Shown piece after piece: positions 17,244-26,313 of a stretch of 64,000 bases of DNA; position 1 is the first letter of the stretch; every line of letters begins with the position of its first letter. The stretch is taken from contig CAJTLP010000004.1 in NCBI GenBank assembly GCA_910577195.1, forward strand, positions 1-64,000. The letters run 5' to 3'. A program made the translations under genes and the position numbers. Under the pieces are notes generated by a model. The model searched no databases, had not been told where the DNA came from, and worked only from the letters and a program-made list of their open reading frames with translations. This stretch comes from an uncultured Eubacterium sp. (lineage in GTDB: Bacteria > Bacillota > Clostridia > Oscillospirales > Acutalibacteraceae).

Positions 17244-18514
17244 TCAGATGTCTCCGTATCAGATAATGTTTTTTTATGGAATTTTGCATCGCGAACAAGG
17301 TTCAGTATAAGTGCAAAGAGTACAAAGAACTGGTAGCATCCGGGATGGCTCATCCAGGGGAGTCTTGCATAGTCCATAATAACAAGAGAAATAAATAAGA
17401 AACAAGTATATTTCATCAGCGGATGGCTGTAAAAATATTTTATATTGCCACCCAAAATATAAATATGAGGGATATACCATACCAGCAGACCTATGGTGCC
17501 GAGACTTGCCATCGTTTCTGCCCAGCTGCAGTGACTGTAAACCGCTTCAATGTAGTATCCCTTGTACATAGGATAATCACGTAGATAGCAGTAAAATCCG
17601 TCAAGTCCCCAGCCGAGAACAGGCCGTTTTTTAAACATTTCAAAAGCAATTTCTCTGTAAAACTGTCTTCCCAGTGTACTTGCATCAGCCACCTCGTCAC
17701 CGGATATCGTTGTAAACATATCTTCAAATCTTATCCAGATATTTTCATATAAGATAGGAATATTCTTAAGCATTACTACAGCAATAGTACCGAGCAGGAC
17801 AATTCCTAAAAGCTTGGTAATCATTCTGAAATAGTTCCTGTCAAAAACGATAAACATAACAAGTAAAATGATTAACTGAACAAGTGAACTTCTTGAACCT
17901 GTTATAATAGAAAGAAAAATGAAAAATACCATCAAAAAATATCCATATTTAAAATTCGTATATTTTTTCAGGAAATAACAGGTGAAAACCATATACGCTG
18001 ATACTGCACCAACAAGGTTTCTCTGCTGGCCGATAGCTTGTCCGAAGCCTTCGTCACCTGCCTGGAAATACTGGCTTACAGGTGTGGTAATCATTGCAGC
18101 AATACCCATAATTACGGAAGCAAGTGCAAAGGACTGCATTACCGAAAGTGCACGTTCTGTGGTATCGGCATATACAAAGATGGCAAATCCGATAACAAAG
18201 CATCGGAAAACACCGAGCATTGTTCTGGAATTTGACATTGTACTGTATGCCCATAGTTTGCTGGACATAAAAAGAAGCAGAGTAAACAGTCCGAACCACA
18301 GGCAGATAAACAGCATATTCTTCAGTGTGCTTTTTTTCAGTACGATTTTTCCGTTAAAAAATTTGGTCAGAATGACATATGCAATAATGAAGAGCTGTAT
18401 ACCCAGCTGAATATAGGTATGGGTATACAGTACAAACATTACGGAAAAATATAAGAAAAAAGCCCAATTCGGTTTTACCTTACTGTATTTATTTAAAGGG
18501 ATAGAGTTTTCCAT
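17240..18514 (-). CDS. O-antigen ligase / Wzy-type polymerase
   Basis: A 424-residue membrane protein with about ten to twelve helices and the Wzy_C/O-antigen-ligase layout. A large extracytoplasmic loop between later helices holds REIAFEMFKKRPVLGWGLDGFYCYL, broken here as FKKRPVLGWG near 280-290 and YSHCSWAETMASLG near 313-326; the Arg and His-containing positions are typical of the family. The role is probably polymerising repeat units on the outer face of the membrane. It lies between the TupA-like gene (3-nt gap) and the pyruvyl transferase. Confidence 0.87.
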   Translation of the reverse strand: MENSIPLNKYSKVKPNWAFFLYFSVMFVLYTHTYIQLGIQLFIIAYVILTKFFNGKIVLKKSTLKNMLFICLWFGLFTLLLFMSSKLWAYSTMSNSRTMLGVFRCFVIGFAIFVYADTTERALSVMQSFALASVIMGIAAMITTPVSQYFQAGDEGFGQAIGQQRNLVGAVSAYMVFTCYFLKKYTNFKYGYFLMVFFIFLSIITGSRSSLVQLIILLVMFIVFDRNYFRMITKLLGIVLLGTIAVVMLKNIPILYENIWIRFEDMFTTISGDEVADASTLGRQFYREIAFEMFKKRPVLGWGLDGFYCYLRDYPMYKGYYIEAVYSHCSWAETMASLGTIGLLVWYIPHIYILGGNIKYFYSHPLMKYTCFLFISLVIMDYARLPWMSHPGCYQFFVLFALILNLVRDAKFHKKTLSDTETSE

Positions 18515-18517
18515 ATA

Positions 18518-19414
18518 TTACTCCTGGATTGTTTTATTCGGAAGAGTTATCCAATCTCCTAAAATTTTATCATATTTCTCAGGGTCAAAAGGTAAGTAAC
18601 CTGAGCAAGGAAAAAAAGTGAGCTCGCCAAAGAATATTTTTTTATTGATTTCATAAAAATCAACTCTGATAAATGCTCTGTCTTTACTCAAAACTTTTGC
18701 AAGCTCTTTCATCTTTTCAAAGTTTATCGGTTTTTTTGGCAATTCGTTAAATGGTTTAAAATCATTTCTTTTAAATTCAGCGATATTGTAATCCATATCT
18801 GCAAAGCTGATTTTAGCAGTTGAGTGGTCTGAAAGACCTTCTGAAATATAAAGCAATTTAGGTTCACCGTTAAAGCAGAAAAATTTATAATCTTTTAAAT
18901 CCTTTCCGGATTCATCCTCCATATATTTCTCTGCGATTATACGGTGTTTAACGTCTTTATACGGCCATTCCCTGTGAACATTGTAAAAATTCCTGTTCAG
19001 AAAATGATTTAAAGTATTTTTAGCATTCTCTATGTCAAGTTCTGCTTTATCCTTGCATATAACCAGACCGCCTGAATCGTGCGTGCATTTTAATACAAAC
19101 TGGTTCGGAAGAGTGTCAAAGTCAATATCATTTACGTTATCCCATACTCCGAGAGTGGGGATAATATACTCTTCTCCGATAATATCTGCCACATATTTTT
19201 TTGCTTCATATTTGTCAACCATTTTGGTATATTCAGGTTTTCTGTCATAAAGCTTAAGCCACTGCAGCTTTTCGTTATATGTAACAGGGTTGTCCAGATT
19301 GAGTTTTTTGCCCATTATGCAGTTGTATCGCAGCTTAAGATATGCTTTATCAGACATTCTGTTGAAAAAGCCTCTGTTTGATAAAAACATAAATCCTTTT
19401 TTTAAAATGTTCAT
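18518..19414 (-). CDS. TupA-like ATP-grasp protein
   Basis: A 298-residue protein of the TupA-like ATPgrasp family, common in capsule clusters. The family block NPVTYNEKLQWLKLYDRK near 42-59 is followed by YVADIIGEEYIIPTLGVW, FVLKCTHDSGG near 106-116 (the ATP-binding strand and Gly-rich loop), HRIIAEKYMEDE and a C-terminal AFIRVDFYEINKKIFFGELTF with the metal-binding Asp and Glu. The founding member adds glutamate to a teichuronopeptide; here a carboxyl group of the uronic acid made by the neighbouring Ugd could be the acceptor. That substrate is inference. Confidence 0.82.
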   Translation of the reverse strand: MNILKKGFMFLSNRGFFNRMSDKAYLKLRYNCIMGKKLNLDNPVTYNEKLQWLKLYDRKPEYTKMVDKYEAKKYVADIIGEEYIIPTLGVWDNVNDIDFDTLPNQFVLKCTHDSGGLVICKDKAELDIENAKNTLNHFLNRNFYNVHREWPYKDVKHRIIAEKYMEDESGKDLKDYKFFCFNGEPKLLYISEGLSDHSTAKISFADMDYNIAEFKRNDFKPFNELPKKPINFEKMKELAKVLSKDRAFIRVDFYEINKKIFFGELTFFPCSGYLPFDPEKYDKILGDWITLPNKTIQE

Positions 19415-19425
19415 TTTAATATCAC

Positions 19426-20601
19426 TCAGTCTCTGAAAAATAAATCTCTTGTGTAAATCTTGTCCTTGACATCTTCAATTTCACTATTAAAGCGATTAAC
19501 GACAATAACATCCGAAATCGTCTTGAATTCCTCCAAATCTTTGATAACACGGCTGTTGAAGAAGCTATCCTCTTTAAGGGCTGGCTCGTAAACCACAACC
19601 TCAATGCCCTTAGCCTTGATACGTTTCATAACGCCCTGAATGGAGGACTGGCGGAAATTATCGGAATTTGATTTCATTGTCAGGCGATAGATACCCACAA
19701 TTTTCGGATTTTTCTCAATAATCCTGTCAGCAATGAAATCTTTTCTTGTAACATTGGCATCAACAATTGCACCGATAAGATTGCTCGGCACATCTGCAAA
19801 GTTAGCTCTGAGCTGTTTTGTGTCCTTTGGCAGACAGTAACCGCCGTAGCCAAAGCTTGGATTATTGTAGTGGTCGCCGATTCTTGGATCAAGGCATACG
19901 CCCTCGATAATCTGCTTAGTGTCCAGATTTCTCAGCTCTGCATAGGTATCAAGCTCATTGAAGTATGCTACACGCAGTGCAAGATAAGTATTTGCAAAAA
20001 GCTTTACTGCCTCTGCCTCAGTCGGCTGTGTAAATAAAACAGGAACATCCTCTTTGAGTGCATTATCCTCAAGCAGTTTGGCAAAGGTATGAGCTGCCTC
20101 AGTCATATCCTCAGGTGCTCCGACAATGATTCTGGAAGGATAAAGATTATCGTATAATGCATGTCCTTCACGCAGAAATTCAGGCGAAAACATAATTTTA
20201 TTGCAATTATATTTTTGACGTACTCCCTCCGTATAGCCCACAGGAACGGTCGATTTAATCACCATTATCGCGTTTGGATTCACCTTTGTGACGAGTTCAA
20301 TCACACTCTCAACAGAGCTTGTATCAAAGAAATTGAGCTTTGGATCGTAGTTTGTAGGAGTAGAGATGATAACGAAATCAGCATCCTTGTATGCACTTTC
20401 GGCATCCGTTGTTGCAGTAAGATTCAAATTTTTATTTTTTAAGTATTCTTCTATTTCTTTATCAACAATAGGGGATATACCGCTGTTAATCATATCAACC
20501 TTTTCTTTAATGATATCAACGGCGGTTACCTCATTTTTCTGCGATAAAAGTACAGAAATGGAAAGTCCCACATACCCTGTGCCTGCAACTGCAATTTTCA
20601 T
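19426..20601 (-). CDS. ugd: UDP-glucose 6-dehydrogenase
   Basis: Makes UDP-glucuronate from UDP-glucose with two NAD. The Rossmann site GTGYVGLS is at residues 7-14, STPTNYDP near 85-92, KSTVPVGYTEG near 115-125 and the catalytic Cys in FGYGGYCLPKDTKQL near 251-265. At 391 residues it is of the short bacterial type (UDP-Glc/GDP-Man dehydrogenase family). GGGAGG precedes the ATG, 3 nt after the epimerase stop. The following UDP-GlcA 4-epimerase gene makes the substrate choice of UDP-glucose strong. Confidence 0.92.
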   Translation of the reverse strand: MKIAVAGTGYVGLSISVLLSQKNEVTAVDIIKEKVDMINSGISPIVDKEIEEYLKNKNLNLTATTDAESAYKDADFVIISTPTNYDPKLNFFDTSSVESVIELVTKVNPNAIMVIKSTVPVGYTEGVRQKYNCNKIMFSPEFLREGHALYDNLYPSRIIVGAPEDMTEAAHTFAKLLEDNALKEDVPVLFTQPTEAEAVKLFANTYLALRVAYFNELDTYAELRNLDTKQIIEGVCLDPRIGDHYNNPSFGYGGYCLPKDTKQLRANFADVPSNLIGAIVDANVTRKDFIADRIIEKNPKIVGIYRLTMKSNSDNFRQSSIQGVMKRIKAKGIEVVVYEPALKEDSFFNSRVIKDLEEFKTISDVIVVNRFNSEIEDVKDKIYTRDLFFRD

Positions 20602-20604
20602 AAA

Positions 20605-21624
20605 TTATGCCTCCCTGCAATAAAAGGACTTGTACCATTTTGCAAACTCAGTCAGTCCTTTTTCAATGGATGTGCTTGGCTTAAAATCAAAATCGTTCAT
20701 AAGCTCTGTTACATCAGCGTAAGTCTGATAAACATCACCGGGCTGCATAGGTAAAAATTCTTTTTTTGCAGGCTCTGTGATAACACCTTGCTCAAGCAGT
20801 GCTTTTTCAAGGGTTTCAATATAAGTCATTAAATCCTCCGGCTTGTTATTTCCGATGTTGTAAACCTTTGCAGGGTCAGCACCCTGAGGAGGATTGCAGA
20901 GCATATTTTCAATACCCTGAACAATATCGTCAATATAGGTGAAATCTCTTTTCATATCACCATTGTTGAATATCTGAATGGTTTCACCCTTTATCATTTT
21001 GTTGGTGAAACCGAAATATGCCATATCAGGTCTGCCGAACGGTCCGTAAACGGTGAAAAAGCGAAGTCCTGTTGAAGGTATATTATAAAGATGAGAATAT
21101 GTGAATGCCATAAGCTCGTTTGATTTTTTTGTGGCAGCGTAAAGGCTGATCGGATGTGAAACATCATCTGTTACGGAAAACGGTGTTTTCTCCTGCATAC
21201 CGTAAACAGAAGAGGAGGATGCGTAAATGAGATGTTCAACAGGATTGTGACGGCATGCCTCAAGAATATTGAAAAAGCCGACGATATTTGATTCAATATA
21301 AGCATCAGGGTTTGTAATAGAGTAGCGCACACCTGCCTGTGCAGCAAGGTTTACCACGATGTCAGGCTTGTGCTCTTTGAATATGTCAGCTACAAGCGGC
21401 TTGTCTGCAATGCTTCCTTTGATAAAAGTAAATTTCTCATATTTGCTGAGGATATCAAGACGTGCCTCCTTAAGACGTACATCATAGTAATCATTCATAT
21501 TGTCAATTCCTATGATTTGTGCACCCTGTTCAAGCAGTTTTTTTGAGAGGTGAAAGCCGATAAATCCAGCAGCACCTGTGATAAAATACTTTTTTTCAGG
21601 ATTCATTTTGTTGAACTTCTGCAT
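20605..21624 (-). CDS. UDP-glucuronate 4-epimerase (SDR)
   Basis: A 339-residue extended SDR that is expected to convert UDP-glucuronate to UDP-galacturonate. It has GAAGFIGFH near 17-25, IDNMNDYYD near 39-47, NLAAQAGVRYS near 91-101 (a sequence typical of UDP-GlcA 4-epimerases), YASSSSVYG near 130-138 and the catalytic YAATK near 157-161. ATG 21624 is chosen over an internal Met 18 nt later because AGAGG lies 7 nt upstream. Its position next to ugd gives the reaction order UDP-Glc, UDP-GlcA, UDP-GalA. Confidence 0.88.
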   Translation of the reverse strand: MQKFNKMNPEKKYFITGAAGFIGFHLSKKLLEQGAQIIGIDNMNDYYDVRLKEARLDILSKYEKFTFIKGSIADKPLVADIFKEHKPDIVVNLAAQAGVRYSITNPDAYIESNIVGFFNILEACRHNPVEHLIYASSSSVYGMQEKTPFSVTDDVSHPISLYAATKKSNELMAFTYSHLYNIPSTGLRFFTVYGPFGRPDMAYFGFTNKMIKGETIQIFNNGDMKRDFTYIDDIVQGIENMLCNPPQGADPAKVYNIGNNKPEDLMTYIETLEKALLEQGVITEPAKKEFLPMQPGDVYQTYADVTELMNDFDFKPSTSIEKGLTEFAKWYKSFYCREA

Positions 21625-21638
21625 AGTTATACCTCTGT

Positions 21639-22721
21639 TTATTTTAATATATCATCGAATACTTTTTTCCATTTTTCACAGATGTTATCTGAGGACAGCT
21701 CTTCACGTATGCGTGATGCTTTTTGACCCATTTCCTGCGCTTTTTCAGGATGTTCTGCCATATAGCACATAGCCTTTGCCATAGCATCAATATCACCGAC
21801 AGGCGTGAGGATGCCGTTTTCATAATCCGTTATGTATGCTCTCGCACCGCCCGGAGGATGATCCGTAGTCACTACCGGCAAGCCGATTGCCAGTGCCTCA
21901 AGCATTGCATTTGAAAGTCCCTCAAAGTCAGAGGACATAACATACATTCCTGCATCAATAATTCTTTCGTGAACATTTTTACAGAAACCGCAAAGCTCGA
22001 TTTTATCCGTTAAGCCGAGATGTTCAATATAATTCTCCATTGTTGTTCTTAAAGCACCGTCGCCGAAGATTTCCAGCTTATAATCAGGGTGCTTTTCAGA
22101 AAACTGAGCAAAGGCGTCAAGCATCAGCTTGTAATTCTTCTGTGGATTGAATCTGCCCACAGCAACAGCTGTTTTTTTTCTTTCGCCTGTATAAGGCTCC
22201 GGCAGTCCGTCCTTTAAAGGATTGGGTATAACGATGCCCTTATCTTTTATACTTTGGTCAAAGTAATCAGCGGCACCCTGTGTCTGAAAAACAATTTTCT
22301 TACAATTCTTATTTTTATAAAGGAGCTTTCTTGCAGGGTCTCCGAATTTTTGAATTTTCTGTGTAAAGGAATTGGCAGGGTCATTTCTCTCGGATACAAG
22401 GACCTTAACCCCTGTGCCGATAGCTGCAAGTATTGTGTAAAGATTCTGATGTGTGAAAAAGGATACAAAAAGAGCATCTTTATTTTTCTTCATATATTTG
22501 TGCAGAAATTTGATTTGTGCCATTGTGTCCTTATCCTGAATATCAGGTCTGACAATGATTTCAGCTGATGCATTCAGCGGATAGACAACCTCGTCACCGT
22601 TTAACAGTATGAATTTTATGCAGTAGCCTTTGTCAATCAGATAATTGGCAAGGTTACTCATTACTCTTTCTGCTCCGCCGCCGGATAGAGCATTTGTAAT
22701 GAAAATAATAGTTTTATCCAT
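21639..22721 (-). CDS. Glycosyltransferase, GT4 family (1)
   Basis: A 360-residue GT-B retaining glycosyltransferase. The N-terminal acceptor lobe starts TNALSGGGAERVMSNLA near 9-25; the donor lobe has VAVGRFNPQKNYKLMLDAF near 190-208 and the E-x7-E motif region SDFEGLSNAMLEALAIGLPVV near 268-288. It is close to the GalNAc/Glc transferases of capsule loci, but donor and acceptor cannot be read. The ATG overlaps the stop of the next GT gene by one base (TAATG). Confidence 0.9.
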   Translation of the reverse strand: MDKTIIFITNALSGGGAERVMSNLANYLIDKGYCIKFILLNGDEVVYPLNASAEIIVRPDIQDKDTMAQIKFLHKYMKKNKDALFVSFFTHQNLYTILAAIGTGVKVLVSERNDPANSFTQKIQKFGDPARKLLYKNKNCKKIVFQTQGAADYFDQSIKDKGIVIPNPLKDGLPEPYTGERKKTAVAVGRFNPQKNYKLMLDAFAQFSEKHPDYKLEIFGDGALRTTMENYIEHLGLTDKIELCGFCKNVHERIIDAGMYVMSSDFEGLSNAMLEALAIGLPVVTTDHPPGGARAYITDYENGILTPVGDIDAMAKAMCYMAEHPEKAQEMGQKASRIREELSSDNICEKWKKVFDDILK

Positions 22722-23950
22722 TATATATCCTTTAAAAATTTGTTTTCAAATGTTTTGCACTTGCTTTCCCAAGTGTATTCATTCAGTATTTTTTCATATC
22801 CTGCTTTGCCGAGCTGAACTCTTAAAGCATCATTTTCAATAAGCGTTTTTATGCCGTTTGCAAAGTCTTTTTTTATTTCATCCAGGCTCTGATTTATATC
22901 AACTTTTATGCCGCAGCTTTCATCAATCAGTAAATCTGCACCGTTCTGATTGAAGGTGAGTATCGGCAGTCCATTGCTCATTGCTTCAAACAAAACCGTT
23001 CCTGTAGTTTCTCTGAGGCTGGGGAAAACAAAAAAATCGCTCGTCCCATAGATTGCTTTCATTTCAAGATAAGGTATCTGTCCGGTAAAAGTAACCTTGT
23101 CTTCAATACCCAGTTCACTTGCTTTTCTTTTCAGTGCTTCTGCCTCAGGTCCGTTTCCGACTAAAAAGAGATTATACTTCCTTTCAGTTTTTACCAGGCT
23201 TAATGCCTCAAGCAGGAACATCAGGCCTTTTCTGTAAATGAATCGTCCTGCCCAAAGGATATTTACTGTGTCCGTTTTATTTTTTATATTGAAATCAGGC
23301 TGTTTAATTCTTGCTTTCACCATTCCGTTTTCGGTCAGCAGACGGCACTTGCTTCTATCCTGCAGCATACTGCTTAAGAATTCCTGTGTTTCCTTGTTGG
23401 CGCAAAGGATAAGGTGAGCCTTGTTGAGTGTGTGCCTGTAAAACGGATTGAATTTTACAGTGTTATTAATCAGCTCTCTTATTTTCTCGCTTTTCTCATG
23501 ACCTTTCATATAAGGTCTGAACGGCTCAGGCGTAATCTGTGCTCCGCCTACGGGACCGAAAATGAATTTGCATTTTGATTTCCACAGCGGTGCTGCAATT
23601 CTGAAGTCACCAAGTGTTACGTGCTGAACGTAATCAAAATGATATTCCTTATTCAGTTTGTTGATTGTTTTTAAAACAGTCTTCTGCCATAGGTAGTAAT
23701 AACAGAAATAGAAAAAATTCTTTTTCGTCTTGCTGTACAGATTCATCCACTTGGGAATATCGTGATAGAATACTTTGATATTATTTACATTGTACTTTTT
23801 CAGAAAATGCTCAATGTGTTCCTTGTTATCCGTTCTGGTGAGAAGGTATACCTCATTGTATTCTCTCATCGCATAAGCCCATGACCAACCACACTGTGCC
23901 TCTGAGCCGTAATAGGGGTTGGCAGTAAAGGCTGAATATAATATTTTCAT
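22721..23950 (-). CDS. Glycosyltransferase, GT4 family (2)
   Basis: A 409-residue GT-B enzyme. The start ILYSAFTANPYYGSEAQCGW near 3-22 is of the WcaI/WfgS-like type with a GSE motif; WAGRFIYRKGLMFLLEAL near 230-247 and SLRETTGTVLFEAMSNGLPIL near 313-333 form the nucleotide-sugar lobe. Directly coupled to the following GT gene by a one-base overlap and 18 nt downstream of the FrhB-like gene. Linkage specificity unknown. Confidence 0.88.
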   Translation of the reverse strand: MKILYSAFTANPYYGSEAQCGWSWAYAMREYNEVYLLTRTDNKEHIEHFLKKYNVNNIKVFYHDIPKWMNLYSKTKKNFFYFCYYYLWQKTVLKTINKLNKEYHFDYVQHVTLGDFRIAAPLWKSKCKFIFGPVGGAQITPEPFRPYMKGHEKSEKIRELINNTVKFNPFYRHTLNKAHLILCANKETQEFLSSMLQDRSKCRLLTENGMVKARIKQPDFNIKNKTDTVNILWAGRFIYRKGLMFLLEALSLVKTERKYNLFLVGNGPEAEALKRKASELGIEDKVTFTGQIPYLEMKAIYGTSDFFVFPSLRETTGTVLFEAMSNGLPILTFNQNGADLLIDESCGIKVDINQSLDEIKKDFANGIKTLIENDALRVQLGKAGYEKILNEYTWESKCKTFENKFLKDI

Positions 23951-23968
23951 ACTGAATTAAGTCCCGTC

Positions 23969-25180
23969 CTAATTTTTTATTATCTTTTTGAGCCATAATG
24001 GAACTTTGGATTTTAATTTTGAAACAAGCACGGCACTGCCTTCCTGCTTCATAAAATACTTATCAAATTCCTCATAGCCTTTAAGCTTGTAGATGTTCAT
24101 GATTTCATCTCGGTTTCCTTTAGGTACGCTTGGTTCGGACAGCTGTTTATTCTCTTTTTCAATTTTTTCAAAGGTACTCGGATAAAGACTGAGCCCCTTG
24201 CCGTAGTATTCAATAAGCTTTTTTCCCTGCTCGGTATTCTGAAGTATACAGCTGATACCCTTGTCGGAATCAAATTCGCTGTGGTTACTGTCAAAAAGCT
24301 CAGGATGCTGTGTTTTTATTCCCCAAAAGTCGCCGATGGTCATATCGCCGACTCTGTTTTCATTTGCATATTTGCAGGAGTAGCAGCATTCTCTGTAGGT
24401 ATTGCATCTTAAAAAATTGGAATAATAAGAGCTTTCACCATATTGAATATACTTGTATTTTTCCTTGCCGTTATTTTCACATAAGGCACGTGATACAAAG
24501 GTTAATCCCTTTTGCTTGTCACGAAATACAAATTCTTTAACTAAGCCATATTTGTTTGAAAGCATACTCAGATAATCTGAGAACATTTTTTTACTCGGCA
24601 CACCGTGACATATCAAATCAATGGTGTAAAGATTGTCATACCTTTTACCCAGATAGGAATACAGGGCATCAACCTGACAGGGCGTACCTGAGAAAAGAAT
24701 ATTTTTATTATCGCTAAGAAGCTGCTTTATTTTTTCAAAGATTTCAGATGTATCACTGTGTACATATTTTGAGCCGAGCAGCTTATGTAAATCATCAGGC
24801 TTATCAACAATGATATGCTTAGGCTCAAGTCGTCCGTCATTTGATTCAAGTGAGCAGCCGGCGGCAATTCCGCCGTCTTTTATAAATTCAGCAGCAACGC
24901 TTGCAAATACACCGCCTGAGGCGGACTGCATTACATCCGTGCTTTTGGATACTGCTGCAAAAGCCTTGTCAGTCTTATTTTGGTTATTGCTGTTTTGGTA
25001 TGCACATACGTCCTTGCATTTTTTACAGCCGACGCACTTGCTTTCATCAATCACAGGGAACTCAAAGCCGTATTCGTCACGTTTCATTGTTATCGCGTTA
25101 ATTTTACAGGCAGCCTTGCATGCACCGCAGCCGCAGCAGTATTCTTTTTTCTCAACCAGTATCGGTGCCGCAAGTTTCAT
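23969..25180 (-). CDS. FrhB-like iron-sulfur protein (F420 hydrogenase beta-subunit family)
   Basis: A 403-residue protein with an N-terminal 2[4Fe-4S] ferredoxin region (CCGCGACKAAC near 15-25 and CVGCKKCKDVC near 49-59) and a C-terminal FrhB/FdhB domain with FSGTPCQVDALYSYLG near 170-185 and GDMTIGDFWG near 284-293. Further Cys residues (CCYSCKYA) can hold another cluster. Such proteins recur next to pyruvyl transferases in capsule loci of Clostridia and Bacteroides, but their reaction is not known; a flavin/F420-like reduction of a sugar intermediate is a guess. It lies 9 nt upstream-to-downstream of the second pyruvyl transferase. Confidence 0.87.
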   Translation of the reverse strand: MKLAAPILVEKKEYCCGCGACKAACKINAITMKRDEYGFEFPVIDESKCVGCKKCKDVCAYQNSNNQNKTDKAFAAVSKSTDVMQSASGGVFASVAAEFIKDGGIAAGCSLESNDGRLEPKHIIVDKPDDLHKLLGSKYVHSDTSEIFEKIKQLLSDNKNILFSGTPCQVDALYSYLGKRYDNLYTIDLICHGVPSKKMFSDYLSMLSNKYGLVKEFVFRDKQKGLTFVSRALCENNGKEKYKYIQYGESSYYSNFLRCNTYRECCYSCKYANENRVGDMTIGDFWGIKTQHPELFDSNHSEFDSDKGISCILQNTEQGKKLIEYYGKGLSLYPSTFEKIEKENKQLSEPSVPKGNRDEIMNIYKLKGYEEFDKYFMKQEGSAVLVSKLKSKVPLWLKKIIKN

Positions 25181-25189
25181 TTGATTTCC

Positions 25190-26305
25190 TCAGTTCTCAA
25201 TCATTTCTTTTAAAATATTTAAAGATTTTATTCTCTCATCGGCAATTTTTTGATTTGCTGATGAAAAGTCAATTTTATTTTCAATAAAGCTGAAATCGTT
25301 GTAATCATTCAGCACACGGTCATATAAACCGGTGAGCTCCAGTATACTCTGATTTCTTGTTTTGGTTTCACCCGGCAATATATCAATAAACTGTGTATTA
25401 AAATTGATTGCAAAGGCAGTGCCGTGAAAGGAGTCTGTTATCATATAATCAGCATTTTTTATGTAGGATAAAAAGCTGCTGATATCAGGCAGATAAACTG
25501 CTTTGCCTGACTTGAAAGTTCTGTGAAAAAGGGGAGTAAGCCTGATTAACTTAAGCCCTGCTTTTTTTGCAAATTCTTCAGCATAGCTGTCCATAGCAGG
25601 GTTGCTGTGGAGTTGATAGAGGAGAACATATCCTTTTTGAATATCAGCCTTTATCAGCTTGCTCCATTCATTTCTATCCAGTAAAAGAGTTGGGTCAAGA
25701 ACCTGATTTACAGTGTCTATGCCAAGATGATTAATCAGATTCACTGCACTGTTTTCGCGTACAGTCAAACAATCATAGGATGCAAGGTAATTTCTGATTT
25801 TCTCCTTACAGCTGCTGTTGGTATCCGTCTTGCCAAAGCTGGCAGCATAAGCGATTTTCTTTTTGCCCTTCGGAGCAAAGTCAAGAAAATATGCACCGTC
25901 AATTTCATCACTGCCAATCGCCCCCCAAACCTGGTCTGAGCCTGTGCAGTAGATGTCGGCGGCAGGCGGATTTTTTTTCAGTTCATCTACGGATGCATAT
26001 CTTGTGCTGCTTTCATTCAGTAATTCTTTTCTGTATTTTTCAAATGCCTTACCCATTTTTATGTATTCGGGTGACTGTATGGATTTATAAACGATACGAG
26101 TCAGGGCATTTTTATTCCACGAGGATTTTTTTACAAGTGTGTCTGCAATGTTGTGATAATCCTCATCTTCTCTTATATAATCAATGATTTCAGCCTCAAA
26201 GCCAAAGGAGTTAATTGCTTTCTGAAGTGCATATGCCTGTAAAACGGAGCCGTAGTTTGACACCGCGTGGCGTGTGATAACAGCAATTTTTTTCTTGCAA
26301 TTCAT
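25190..26305 (-). CDS. Polysaccharide pyruvyl transferase family protein (2)
   Basis: A 371-residue enzyme from the ATG at 26305, which has AAGGAG 11 nt upstream; an open frame continues 48 codons further up into the acyltransferase gene and is not translated. Family features: RHAVSNYGSVLQAYALQKA near 11-29, YCTGSDQVWG near 110-119 and ITDSFHGTAFAINF near 296-309. It forms a pair with the FrhB-like gene. Compared with the first copy (16188-17243) the sequence is clearly different, so this is not a recent duplicate. Confidence 0.88.
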   Translation of the reverse strand: MNCKKKIAVITRHAVSNYGSVLQAYALQKAINSFGFEAEIIDYIREDEDYHNIADTLVKKSSWNKNALTRIVYKSIQSPEYIKMGKAFEKYRKELLNESSTRYASVDELKKNPPAADIYCTGSDQVWGAIGSDEIDGAYFLDFAPKGKKKIAYAASFGKTDTNSSCKEKIRNYLASYDCLTVRENSAVNLINHLGIDTVNQVLDPTLLLDRNEWSKLIKADIQKGYVLLYQLHSNPAMDSYAEEFAKKAGLKLIRLTPLFHRTFKSGKAVYLPDISSFLSYIKNADYMITDSFHGTAFAINFNTQFIDILPGETKTRNQSILELTGLYDRVLNDYNDFSFIENKIDFSSANQKIADERIKSLNILKEMIEN

Positions 26306-26313
26306 AAAAACTT

